A stretch of DNA of 20,397 bases. Origin: Candidatus Neomicrothrix sp. UBA4742. Its GTDB lineage: Bacteria; Actinomycetota; Acidimicrobiia; Acidimicrobiales; Acidimicrobilacustridaceae. The stretch is from assembly GCA_002403895.1 (NCBI GenBank), contig DHIQ01000202.1, positions 8,827-29,223 on the forward strand. Direction: 5' to 3'. The notes under the pieces were generated by a model. The model was not told where the DNA came from. It saw only the letters and a program-made list of their open reading frames with translations, and searched no databases. Positions 1 to 7,504 of this stretch are shown one piece after another. Position 1 is the first letter of the stretch. The number at the start of each line of letters is the position of its first letter. Position numbers and translations under genes: made by a program.

Positions 1-271
1 GCACCTCCTCGATCTCCTCGCGGTGTTCGTCGGCCGCTTGCTGGCCGACCGCCGGGTCGGAACCGGCACCCAGACCCTTGGTGAGTTCACGACCGATGTC
101 GAGCTTCACGTCGGCGTCACTCATGAGTAGCGCTTGGGCGTCGGTGTTCACCGCGATGAACTCCACGCCCTTGAGACCGGCGTCGATCATGCGGTTCACG
201 GCGTTGACACCGCCACCGCCAATGCCGACGACCTTGATGACCGCCAGATAGTTCTGTGGGTTGCCGGTCAT
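1..271 (-). CDS. ftsZ: Cell division protein FtsZ, N-terminal part (cut by window edge)
   Basis: The first 90 codons of FtsZ, the tubulin-like GTPase that forms the cytoplasmic division ring, are present; the rest lies beyond position 1. The start of the GTPase domain is clear: [16 protein letters not shown] (residues 14-29), the NTDAQAL motif (42-48) and GLGAGSDP (67-74). The ATG at 271 is preceded by GGAGG about 11 nt upstream, a slightly long but usable spacing. The frame stays open upstream to another ATG at 454, which would add 61 residues. That stretch has only about 56% G/C at third codon positions, against a strong G/C bias in the FtsZ codons, and lacks FtsZ homology, so I keep 271. 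It is the last dcw gene seen, 321 nt after ftsQ, with its own promoter in that gap. Confidence 0.97.
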   Translation of the reverse strand, partial: MTGNPQNYLAVIKVVGIGGGGVNAVNRMIDAGLKGVEFIAVNTDAQALLMSDADVKLDIGRELTKGLGAGSDPAVGQQAADEHREEIEEV

Positions 272-327
272 AGCTGTCGCTACCTCCAGGGTGGGTGCGG
301 TTGGGGATGGAGAGGGTAATGCGGGCG

Positions 328-396
328 GACGATCTGAGCGGTCGGACCGGGATGGTCGGGACGTGCGTGGGAGACGATCAGCCGCCGGACCGGGAT
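328..396. repeat. Imperfect direct repeat in the ftsZ leader
   Basis: Two copies, 328-353 and 373-396, both begin GACGATC and end CGGACCGGGAT. They differ by a 2-nt gap and two mismatches over about 24 nt. They lie inside the predicted untranslated leader of ftsZ. The rest of the 272-592 gap holds the promoter elements listed separately; I see no further gene in it. Confidence 0.5.
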
Positions 397-484
397 CTTC
401 TACCTCGAAGAGCCGGCCGGATCGGGAGGACGCGTGAGCCCGTTGATCAGGCATCGGCGCCCCCCTTCGGAACTCTCGACCTGT

Positions 485-504
485 GGTTGAGGGTTATGTC
501 AACC
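485..504. repeat. Inverted repeat in the early ftsZ leader
   Basis: GGTTGA and TCAACC are separated by 8 nt. On the minus strand this sits about 10 to 30 nt downstream of the predicted ftsZ start of transcription, an operator-like position. It also contains TTGACA, but no TANNNT lies at 16-19 nt spacing, so I prefer an operator or leader hairpin over a second promoter. Confidence 0.4.
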
Positions 505-520
505 TCAGGTCGCGCTTGAG

Positions 521-550
521 AGCGTAGAGGGCAGGTGGGTCCGGGGTCAA
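521..550 (-). promoter_or_regulatory. Predicted ftsZ promoter
   Basis: Read on the minus strand, TTGACC (550-545) is followed after 18 nt by TACGCT (526-521), matching the actinobacterial TANNNT form. Transcription would begin near 514, giving ftsZ an untranslated leader of about 240 nt. The same hexamer, spacer length and -10 form occur in front of mraZ in this window, which supports the call. The site lies just after the end of ftsQ, so ftsZ could be transcribed apart from the rest of the cluster. No experimental support is available. Confidence 0.6.
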
Positions 551-556
551 CCATCC

Positions 557-570
557 CCCGATGCATCGGG
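557..570. repeat. 14-bp perfect palindrome upstream of the ftsZ promoter
   Basis: CCCGATGCATCGGG is a perfect palindrome. It starts 6 nt upstream of the predicted -35 hexamer and 22 nt after the ftsQ stop. It could be a binding site for a dimeric regulator or a minor hairpin behind ftsQ. There is no T-tract, so an intrinsic terminator is unlikely. Confidence 0.5.
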
Positions 571-592
571 CTGCGAGCCGCCAGGCCCGGAG

Positions 593-1390
593 TCATCGGA
601 TGATCCGCGGGTTCGGGGGATCGCACACGTTCAGGGTCTTGAGGCCGGTGTCGTCCACATGGGCGAAGACCGTCTGCAGGGCTCGGATCTTCTCCGCCAA
701 CTGGTCGGGCTGGCACAGCTCGACGCTCCCCTGCGGATGCACGTGAAGATCGATCGATCCGTCGGCCCCTGGCACCACCGAGATGACCCGGGTTCGCAGG
801 CCAGGCGTCAACGCCGCGATCACCTCGAGCGGGGCGTCGAGGCCCGGACCGAACTGCTCGCCCGGGGCGACCGGGGCGACCCCGTCCACGATGATGGCGC
901 CGCCAAGGTCAGCCCCCACCGGTAGCGTGGTCAACGCTCGTCCCGTGGGATCAGCCAGGACGAATGCCCCGGCTCCGTCAGAGAGGGCGGCCACGGGCGT
1001 CCGTTCGGTGACGGCCAACGTCACCGTCCCCCACCAGTCGACGTCGACCGTGGCCTCGTCCACCCAGGCGATGGCCAGCAGGCGCCTGCGCACCGCGCCC
1101 GGGTCGACGTCCACCAGATCGTCGCCGGGCTGAAGGCCAGAGGCGTCGAGGAGTTCCTGTTCGGTGACGTGGATCGTCGCCGGGGCCCGAACCTCGTCGA
1201 CGTCCAACAGCGGGCTGTGGCTCACGAACCATCCGAGGGCGATAACGGTCACCGCCACCGCCGCCCCCACCAGCCAGGCGCGTCGACGCCGCTGTCGCTG
1301 ACGATCGACCTCATCACGACGAGCCTGGATGCGCGGGTCGACGGCGACCGGCATGGCCTCGCGGATCCGTTCCAGGGTGCGCGAACTCAC
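593..1390 (-). CDS. ftsQ: Cell division protein FtsQ
   Basis: A 265-residue bitopic membrane protein of the divisome, which bridges early and late division proteins through FtsL and its partners. A basic cytoplasmic segment (to about residue 37, with an RQRQRRRR run) leads into a transmembrane helix (about 39-56). A POTRA domain follows (about 61-130, ending TLAVTERTPVAAL), then the beta-rich FtsQ region. The length is normal. The GTG start at 1390 forms a GTGA overlap with the murB stop. Position between murB and ftsZ is standard for the cluster. Sequence identity in this family is low, so the call rests on architecture and position together. Confidence 0.93.
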   Translation of the reverse strand: MSSRTLERIREAMPVAVDPRIQARRDEVDRQRQRRRRAWLVGAAVAVTVIALGWFVSHSPLLDVDEVRAPATIHVTEQELLDASGLQPGDDLVDVDPGAVRRRLLAIAWVDEATVDVDWWGTVTLAVTERTPVAALSDGAGAFVLADPTGRALTTLPVGADLGGAIIVDGVAPVAPGEQFGPGLDAPLEVIAALTPGLRTRVISVVPGADGSIDLHVHPQGSVELCQPDQLAEKIRALQTVFAHVDDTGLKTLNVCDPPNPRIIR

Positions 1391-2337
1391 GAACCCTCAA
1401 CCTCTACTCGAGGCTGGAGTTGCTCCACCAGCCTCGCCGGGAAGCCCACCAGACGGGTCTCGGCCACCAGGCGCACGTCGGTCGCCGCCTCGACCCGGCG
1501 CTGCACCTCCAGCATCAGGGCGAAGATGTCGTCGGCCCGGCCGCCGTCATCCACCTGGATGAAATTGGCATGCTTGGTCGAGACCTCGGCGGTGCCTCGC
1601 CGCAGACCCTTGCACCCGGCGACGGCGATCAACCGGCCGGCCGAGTCGGCGGGCGGGTTGGTGAACACCGATCCGGCATTCGCTCCCCCGGGCTGGTGCT
1701 CACGGCGCCAGCGAACTATTTCGGCGATGGCCGCCTCGGATCGGTCGCGATCACCGGCCGCCAAGGCCAACTCGGCGGCCAAGATGATCTGTGACCGGGT
1801 GACCGCGGAGTGGCGGTACGACAGGTCAAGATCGGTTACGGACACCCATACATCCTCCCCGCTGGCCAGGTCGAGCACGCGGACCCTCACCAGGCTCTGA
1901 GCCAGGTCGGAACCGTGGCCACCGGCGTTCATGCGCACCGCGCCACCCACCGATCCGGGCACCCCCACGGCCCACTCGAAGCCGGTCAGCCCCGCAGCCG
2001 CCGTCCTTCGGGCCACTACCGGGAGGCTGGCGGCGCCGCCGGCCACCACCCTGGTCCCCTCGATGTCGACCGCGGCGAAGTCGTCGCCCAAGCGGATGGC
2101 CACACCCACGAATCCGGCGTCGGCCACCAGCAGGTTGGAACCACGACCCACGACCAGCACCTCGACCCCGGTGGCCGTCACCACGCCGGCCAGCGTCGCC
2201 AGCGTGGCTTCGTCCTCCACCGCCACCACCGCGGCGGCCGGACCGCCGGCTCGGTACGTGGTGGCGTCGGCCAGCGACACCTCGAGCTGGGCCAGATCTC
2301 CCAACAACTCCACGGCCCGTTTGACGGCGTCGTTCAC
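1387..2337 (-). CDS. murB: UDP-N-acetylenolpyruvoylglucosamine reductase MurB
   Basis: Cytoplasmic FAD- and NADPH-dependent reduction of UDP-GlcNAc-enolpyruvate to UDP-MurNAc. Visible motifs are YRAGGPA (28-34), the FAD-binding GRGSNLLVAD (64-73), GVPGSVGGAVRMNAG (125-139), SYRHS with Tyr174 and Arg175, AGSVFTNP with the proton-donor Ser223, and a late Glu (AETRLVG, Glu293). The length of 316 residues is normal. I chose the GTG at 2337 because GAGGGG lies 6 nt before it. A GTG at 2364 in the same frame also has GAGGG before it and would add nine residues. The 36-nt gap after murC contains both sites. Coupled to ftsQ by GTGA. Confidence 0.95.
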   Translation of the reverse strand: MNDAVKRAVELLGDLAQLEVSLADATTYRAGGPAAAVVAVEDEATLATLAGVVTATGVEVLVVGRGSNLLVADAGFVGVAIRLGDDFAAVDIEGTRVVAGGAASLPVVARRTAAAGLTGFEWAVGVPGSVGGAVRMNAGGHGSDLAQSLVRVRVLDLASGEDVWVSVTDLDLSYRHSAVTRSQIILAAELALAAGDRDRSEAAIAEIVRWRREHQPGGANAGSVFTNPPADSAGRLIAVAGCKGLRRGTAEVSTKHANFIQVDDGGRADDIFALMLEVQRRVEAATDVRLVAETRLVGFPARLVEQLQPRVEVEGS

Positions 2338-2373
2338 GACATGCCCCTCACGACCTGCCCTCACGATGGGCCC

Positions 2374-3789
2374 TCACGCCGCGGTCCCCGGCTGGCGGGC
2401 CCGCAGCCGGGCCTGCAGCTCCTCGGGGAGGGAGGTCAGGTCCCCCGCTCCGAGGGTCAGGCACAGGTCGCCGGGGCGCAGCTCCGCCATCAGGTAGCCG
2501 ACGATGTCGGCCCGCCGGGGCAGGTAGGCGAGCCGCCGCCACGGATGGGCATCGAGCACCGCCTGGGCCACGAGCTTGCCGGAAATTCCGGGCCGGGGTG
2601 TTTCTCCAGAAGGGTAGATGTCGGTCACGATCAGGAGATCGGCGTCGATGAAGCTGTCGTCGAAATCGCGCCAGAGCGCCTCGGTCCGGCTGTAGCGGTG
2701 GGGCTGGAACACGCACACCACTCGACCCCAACCACCTCCGCGGGTGGAAGACAACACACTGGCGACCTCGCTGGGTAGGTGGGCGTAGTCGTCGATGAAG
2801 GTGACGCCGTGCAGCTCACCGCGGTACTCGAGTCGACGGGCGACCCCGGCGAAACGGGCCAGCGCCGCCCGACCGGCCTCGAACGAGGCGCCGAGCTCCA
2901 TGCCCATGACCAACGCCGCCGCCGCGTTGCGAGCGTTGTAGTCCCCGGCGATGGGCAGCTGGATCCGGCCCAGCTCCCGGCCGTTGTGAGTCACCCCGAA
3001 GCTGGACCCTGCCCGCCCGCCCTGGAGATCGGTCATGCGGTAGTCGGCATCGGCCGCCGTGCCGTAGGTGACGGCTCCGGCAGCCCGGCCCAGCTCGGTG
3101 GCCAGGGCGTCGTCGGCGCACACCACTCGGGGCCCAGGCGTCTCAGCCACGAATCGCCCGAACGCCGCCTTCAACGGCTCGAACCCCCCGTAGAACTCGA
3201 GGTGATCGGGCTCGATGCTGGTCACCACCGAGCCGTGACGGGGAAGCTCGAGGAAGGTGCCGTCGCTCTCATCGGCCTCGATCACCAGCAACTCGCCGTC
3301 GTCCCAGACGGCGCCGGTCCCGATCTCGTTGACGTCACCCCCGATGATGAACGACGGTCGGAGGCCACCCTCGATGAGCACCAGCGCCAGCATGGACGAC
3401 GTGGTGGTCTTGCCGTGGGTCCCTGCCACCGCGATCGAGCGCCGGGTGGCGGCAATGGAGGCCAGGGTCTCGGCTCGGCGCAGGACGGGGATGCCGCGCT
3501 CGGCTGCCGCCATCACCTCGGGGTTGCGGGGCGGGATGGCCGTCGAGATGGTGACCGCATCAAGTTCGGCCGGGAGATTAGCGGCATCGTGGCCCACGTG
3601 CACTCGAACCCCGAGCGCCCGCAGCCGTTCCAGCCCCGCTGAGGCCTTCAGGTCGCTGCCCGACACCTGGTGACCCATGCCGGCCAGCACCGTGGCGATG
3701 GCGCTCATGCCCGCACCGCCGATGCCCACCACGTGAACCCGGGTGGGTCGAGACAGGTCGAGAGTGACGCCCGGCGTGGGCTCAGCCAT
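2374..3789 (-). CDS. murC: UDP-N-acetylmuramate--L-alanine ligase MurC
   Basis: ATP-dependent addition of L-Ala to UDP-MurNAc, the first Mur ligase step in the cytoplasm. The N-terminal Rossmann motif HVVGIGGAGMSAI (19-31) is typical of MurC. The ATP loop is GTHGKTTT (123-130), with EADESDGTF (171-179) and IEPDHLEFYG (192-201) following. The C-terminal domain has FQPHRYSRTEALW and TDIYPSGETPRPG. The product is 471 residues, normal for the family. The ATG at 3789 overlaps the end of murG by 8 nt; a longer open frame to 3846 adds only residues without MurC homology. Confidence 0.97.
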   Translation of the reverse strand: MAEPTPGVTLDLSRPTRVHVVGIGGAGMSAIATVLAGMGHQVSGSDLKASAGLERLRALGVRVHVGHDAANLPAELDAVTISTAIPPRNPEVMAAAERGIPVLRRAETLASIAATRRSIAVAGTHGKTTTSSMLALVLIEGGLRPSFIIGGDVNEIGTGAVWDDGELLVIEADESDGTFLELPRHGSVVTSIEPDHLEFYGGFEPLKAAFGRFVAETPGPRVVCADDALATELGRAAGAVTYGTAADADYRMTDLQGGRAGSSFGVTHNGRELGRIQLPIAGDYNARNAAAALVMGMELGASFEAGRAALARFAGVARRLEYRGELHGVTFIDDYAHLPSEVASVLSSTRGGGWGRVVCVFQPHRYSRTEALWRDFDDSFIDADLLIVTDIYPSGETPRPGISGKLVAQAVLDAHPWRRLAYLPRRADIVGYLMAELRPGDLCLTLGAGDLTSLPEELQARLRARQPGTAA

Positions 3790-4897
3790 GGCGGGCGTGC
3801 TCCTCGGCCAGAGCCGCCACGCGGGCGGCGGCGTCGGGATGGGCAAGGACGTGGGCGGCGTTGGCCATGGCGGCCAGTGTGCCTTCCTCGGCCAGGAGCG
3901 TCTTCAGCTCATTCTCGAGACGATTCGTGTCGAAGTCGGCGTCGGGCACCCGGACGGCAGCGCCGGCCCGCACCAGCACCTCGGCATTGGCGGTCTGATG
4001 GTCACGGGTGGCGATGGGCAGAGGAACGAGGATGGCCCCCAGCCCCACCTGAGCCAACTCGGCCACCGTGGAACCTCCGGCCCGGCACACAGCCACGTCG
4101 GCTGCGGCCAAAAGGTCAGGCATGCGATCCTCGTAGCGCACCTGCCGGTAGACGAGCCCGCCGGCCGGTAGTTCGACCGACTCGGCGTCGTCCGCGTCCC
4201 ACTCCCGGGCACCCACCACGTGGTGGATGGCCAGATCGCTCCGGCTCCCCCAGCGCTGGGCCAGCCCTCGTACTGCTTGGTTGATGCGTCGCGAACCAAG
4301 CGACCCGCTGAACACGGCGACGACGATGCGGTCGAGCGGCAGGTCGAGTCGTTGCCGGGCGGCAGGTGTGTCGGCCGGTCGATGGACAGCCAGGATCTCG
4401 GGTCGTACCGGATTGCCGGTGACCACCGCACGACGCAGGTCGGTCTCGGCGAACGGGACGGCGGCGGCCTTGGCGAAGGGCCGGGCCAGCCGGTTGGCCG
4501 CCCCGGCCCGGGCGTTCTGCTCCATGATCACCATCGGGACCCGCCCCAGGATCGCCCCGATCACGCACGGCACCGCGGCGTAGCCGCCCAGCACGATGAC
4601 CACCTGCGGGTGCAACCGGCGAACGAGAGCGATCCCTGAGACCACCCCTCGAACGATGCCCAGGGTGGCCCTGAGGCTCGCCCCCGACATCTTCCGGGGG
4701 ATCCCCCGGCCCGGCAGCATGGTGAGGGGATAGCCGGCGGCAGGCACCGTCGTCGCCTCCGGCCCATGGACGCCACCGATGAAATGGATCGACGCCGGAG
4801 GGCGACCGCCCTCGACGAGGGCATCAGCGACGGCGATACCCGGAAGGAGATGGCCCGCGGTGCCACCGCCGGCGATGCACGCGAACGTACCCGCCAT
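3782..4897 (-). CDS. murG: UDP-GlcNAc:lipid I GlcNAc transferase MurG
   Basis: A GT28-family enzyme at the inner face of the membrane that turns lipid I into lipid II. The 371-residue protein has the N-terminal glycine loop IAGGGTAGHLLPG (8-20), GGYAAVP (104-110), MEQNARAGAANR (125-136), and the C-terminal donor site CRAGGSTVAEL (271-281) with RDHQTANAE (298-306). The second glycine loop reads FSGSLGSRRIN (196-206), where most MurG proteins have GGSQGA. The ATG at 4897 shares one base with the ftsW stop (TGATG), so translation is probably coupled; no strong Shine-Dalgarno is seen. Confidence 0.96.
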   Translation of the reverse strand: MAGTFACIAGGGTAGHLLPGIAVADALVEGGRPPASIHFIGGVHGPEATTVPAAGYPLTMLPGRGIPRKMSGASLRATLGIVRGVVSGIALVRRLHPQVVIVLGGYAAVPCVIGAILGRVPMVIMEQNARAGAANRLARPFAKAAAVPFAETDLRRAVVTGNPVRPEILAVHRPADTPAARQRLDLPLDRIVVAVFSGSLGSRRINQAVRGLAQRWGSRSDLAIHHVVGAREWDADDAESVELPAGGLVYRQVRYEDRMPDLLAAADVAVCRAGGSTVAELAQVGLGAILVPLPIATRDHQTANAEVLVRAGAAVRVPDADFDTNRLENELKTLLAEEGTLAAMANAAHVLAHPDAAARVAALAEEHARHG

Positions 4898-6135
4898 CAG
4901 CGGGCCTGGCGGGCGACGTTCAACAACAACCCCATAGCGGCCATGGTGACCACCAGGGAGGACCCACCGAACGACACGAAGGGCAGGGGGACTCCGGTGA
5001 TGGGAAGCACCCCGACGACGGCTCCGATGTTCACGAAGGCCTGGATCAGCAACCACCCGGTGACGCCGGTGGCGAGCAACATCCCGTAGCGATCGGGGGC
5101 CCGCATGGCGGTACGGATACCGGCAACGCCCAAGGCGATGAACAGCGCCACCACCAACAGGGCACCGATCATGCCGGTTTCGTCAGCGATGATGGCGTAG
5201 ATGAAGTCGGTATGGGCGAACGGGAGGAAGCCGTACTTGGCCCGGCTCTGGCCCAGCCCGCTCCCCACCACCCCGCCGTGGGATATGGCTACCTGGGCCT
5301 GGATGGTCTGGTAGCCGGTGTTGGACACGTCCTTCCACGGATCGATGAACCCCAGCAGGCGCCGGCGCCGGTAACGCTCAAGGGTGGCCGCCATCGTGGC
5401 CAACACGCCCCCGATGGCGAAGGTCCCGATCAGGGGCTTGGCCGCCACCCCGGACACGAACAACATGAAGAAGACGATGGATCCCAAGATGATGGTGGTG
5501 CCTAGGTTGGGTTGAGCCATCAACAAGAGGGCGAACGTCCCCAACACCACCAGCACCGGCAGCAGCGTCGCCCGCCAGTTGCCCACCTTGTCGGCGCGCC
5601 GGGCCAGCAGGTCGGCCACGAACAACAGCACGGCCAGCTTGGCGAACTCCGAGGGTTGGACCCGGGCGAAGCCGTAGCCGAGCCAGCGCGACGAGCCGTT
5701 GACGTTCACGCCGAGGCCGGGCACGAGCACCGCCACCATCATCGCCCCGGCCCCGATCAACAGCAGGTTCGTGCGGGCCCGCCACCGGTGGTAGTCGATC
5801 CGCATCACCACGACCATGGCCACCGCGCCGAGCCCCACCCACAGCAACTGGCGCCGGAAGTGGTACCAGCTCGAGCCGTACTCGTAGAGGGCGGTGACGG
5901 CAGAGGCCGACAGCACGAACACCAAGCCGATGAGGTTGAGTACCACCACCAGGGCGAGCAGGAACAGGAACGTTGGTGACCGCCGACCCACCGGGCTCCC
6001 ACCTCGACGCCGGACCCGGCGGGCCGGGGCGTTGACCGTTCGGTCACGATTGGCCTGACGGGTGGAGGGGACGACCTCGACGGCGCTCAACCGGCCGATG
6101 CCGCGGCCGCGAGGCGGGCGTACCGGCGCGCTCAT
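4897..6135 (-). CDS. ftsW: Septal peptidoglycan polymerase FtsW
   Basis: A SEDS-family multi-pass membrane glycosyltransferase that polymerises lipid II at the septum with its partner FtsI. The 412-residue protein has a cytoplasmic basic N-terminus (about 1-53) and then around ten hydrophobic segments. SEDS signatures include SSRWLGYGFARVQPSEFAK (148-166), AQPNLGTT (207-214), and GFLPFAHTDFIYA (302-314), whose Asp310 matches the catalytic Asp of the family. The C-terminus has GVPLPFVSFGGSSL (381-394). FtsW rather than RodA because of its place between murD and murG. The ATG start forms an ATGA overlap with the murD stop. Confidence 0.97.
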   Translation of the reverse strand: MSAPVRPPRGRGIGRLSAVEVVPSTRQANRDRTVNAPARRVRRRGGSPVGRRSPTFLFLLALVVVLNLIGLVFVLSASAVTALYEYGSSWYHFRRQLLWVGLGAVAMVVVMRIDYHRWRARTNLLLIGAGAMMVAVLVPGLGVNVNGSSRWLGYGFARVQPSEFAKLAVLLFVADLLARRADKVGNWRATLLPVLVVLGTFALLLMAQPNLGTTIILGSIVFFMLFVSGVAAKPLIGTFAIGGVLATMAATLERYRRRRLLGFIDPWKDVSNTGYQTIQAQVAISHGGVVGSGLGQSRAKYGFLPFAHTDFIYAIIADETGMIGALLVVALFIALGVAGIRTAMRAPDRYGMLLATGVTGWLLIQAFVNIGAVVGVLPITGVPLPFVSFGGSSLVVTMAAMGLLLNVARQAR

Positions 6136-7472
6136 CGCGGCCGGCCGCCGGTGTCGTGGCGCTCGCGCACCAGGATGGCGAAGGCGTCGCCCCGCTCGGC
6201 GTAGCTGGCGAACCAGTCGAACGATGCGCAGCCGGGTGAGAGCAACACGGCGTCGCCGGGCTGGGCCTGTTCGCCGGCCAGGGCCACGGCCTCGGTCATG
6301 GACCCGGCCACCACCACCGGGCGTAGGCCGAAGAAGGCGGCCGCCACCTCGTCGGCCGACTCGCCGATGGCCACCACCGCTCGCACGTGGGGCGCGGCCT
6401 GGGCCAGCACCCCCAGGTCGAGGCCCTTGTTGCGGCCCCCGGCGATGAGCACGACGGAGGGGAATCCCCGCATGGCGGCCAGGGTGGCGTGGGGGGCGGT
6501 GGCCTTGGAGTCGTCATACCAGGACACGTCGCCCCAGGTACCCACCGGTTCCACCCGGTGGGGCAGGCCGCGAAAAGCCCGTAGGGCCTCACGCACCCCC
6601 TCGGGCGAACCACCCCCTTCGAGGGAGGTGGCCGAGGCGGCCAAGGCGTTGGACAGATCATGAGGCAAGGCCCGCCACAACTCGTCCACCGTGACCAGCA
6701 CCTCGCCGGACCCGGCCCTCAGCTGGCTGGCGTCGATTCGGTAATCAGCGTCTGCATCCACGCCGAAGGTCACGGTGCGGGCCCGCGGATTGATCTTCGC
6801 CATGACGGCCGGATCATCGGCGTTGGCCACGGCAACGCCGTGGTCAGGACCGAGATCGGCCCAGATGCGGGCCTTGGCCTCGGTGTAGCGCGCCGTCGAG
6901 TCGTGCACGTCGAGGTGATCTTCGGCCAGGTTCAGCCAGGTGGCGACGACCGGTTCGAAATGGTGGGTGTGGCCGAGACGAAACGAGGAGGCCTCGACGA
7001 CGAAAACGTCGAGGTCGTCGCGGGTGATGGCCTCGACCAGGGGCACCTCGGTGTTGCCCACGGCCAAGGCCCGCTGGCCCGACGCGTTCATCATGTCCGT
7101 GACCATGGTGGTGACCGTGGTCTTGCCGTCGGTGCCGGTCACGGCGAGCACCGGACGGTCATCCCAGGCGGCGGCCAGGTCGAACTCACTCAGGACGGGA
7201 ACCCCGGCGGCTCGGGCGGCGGCGAAGACCGGATGGCGATCGGGCACGCCTGGGCTCGGCAGCACCGCATCAGCCGCCGCCACCAGCGACGCCAACTGCG
7301 CGTCGGAGGGGGCCTCGACCAGGTTCACGGCCTCTGATTCTGCTGCGGTACGGCGGGTCGGCGAGGGATGGTCGTCCATCACCACGACCTCGGCGCCGTG
7401 GGCGCGCAACGCCCTCGTCATGGCCCGCCCGGTGACCGCGAACCCGACGACCAACGCACGATCGGGCGTCAC
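6132..7472 (-). CDS. murD: UDP-MurNAc-L-Ala--D-glutamate ligase MurD
   Basis: Adds D-Glu to UDP-MurNAc-L-Ala in the cytoplasm. The 446-residue product has an N-terminal Rossmann-like domain, the ATP loop VTGTDGKTTVT (111-121), NLAEDHLDVH (181-190), YTEAKARIW with the likely carbamylated Lys200, and the C-terminal LIAGGRNKG and SPGCASFDWFASYAERG. Two positions differ from common MurD sequences: Asp115 instead of Asn in GTNGKTT, and DDSKATAPHAT where SKATN is usual. The GTG at 7472 has GAGG 8 nt before it. A much longer open frame upstream runs through mraY in the wrong frame and is discarded. It begins 32 nt after mraY. Confidence 0.95.
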   Translation of the reverse strand: MTPDRALVVGFAVTGRAMTRALRAHGAEVVVMDDHPSPTRRTAAESEAVNLVEAPSDAQLASLVAAADAVLPSPGVPDRHPVFAAARAAGVPVLSEFDLAAAWDDRPVLAVTGTDGKTTVTTMVTDMMNASGQRALAVGNTEVPLVEAITRDDLDVFVVEASSFRLGHTHHFEPVVATWLNLAEDHLDVHDSTARYTEAKARIWADLGPDHGVAVANADDPAVMAKINPRARTVTFGVDADADYRIDASQLRAGSGEVLVTVDELWRALPHDLSNALAASATSLEGGGSPEGVREALRAFRGLPHRVEPVGTWGDVSWYDDSKATAPHATLAAMRGFPSVVLIAGGRNKGLDLGVLAQAAPHVRAVVAIGESADEVAAAFFGLRPVVVAGSMTEAVALAGEQAQPGDAVLLSPGCASFDWFASYAERGDAFAILVRERHDTGGRPR

Positions 7473-7504
7473 CCGGCGATCCTCATCTTTGCCCTCACGC
7501 CGAG

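Noticed and set aside
497..502. TTGACA as a second ftsZ -35 element
   Set aside because: No TANNNT lies at 16-19 nt spacing downstream; the hexamer is part of the inverted repeat at 485-504.
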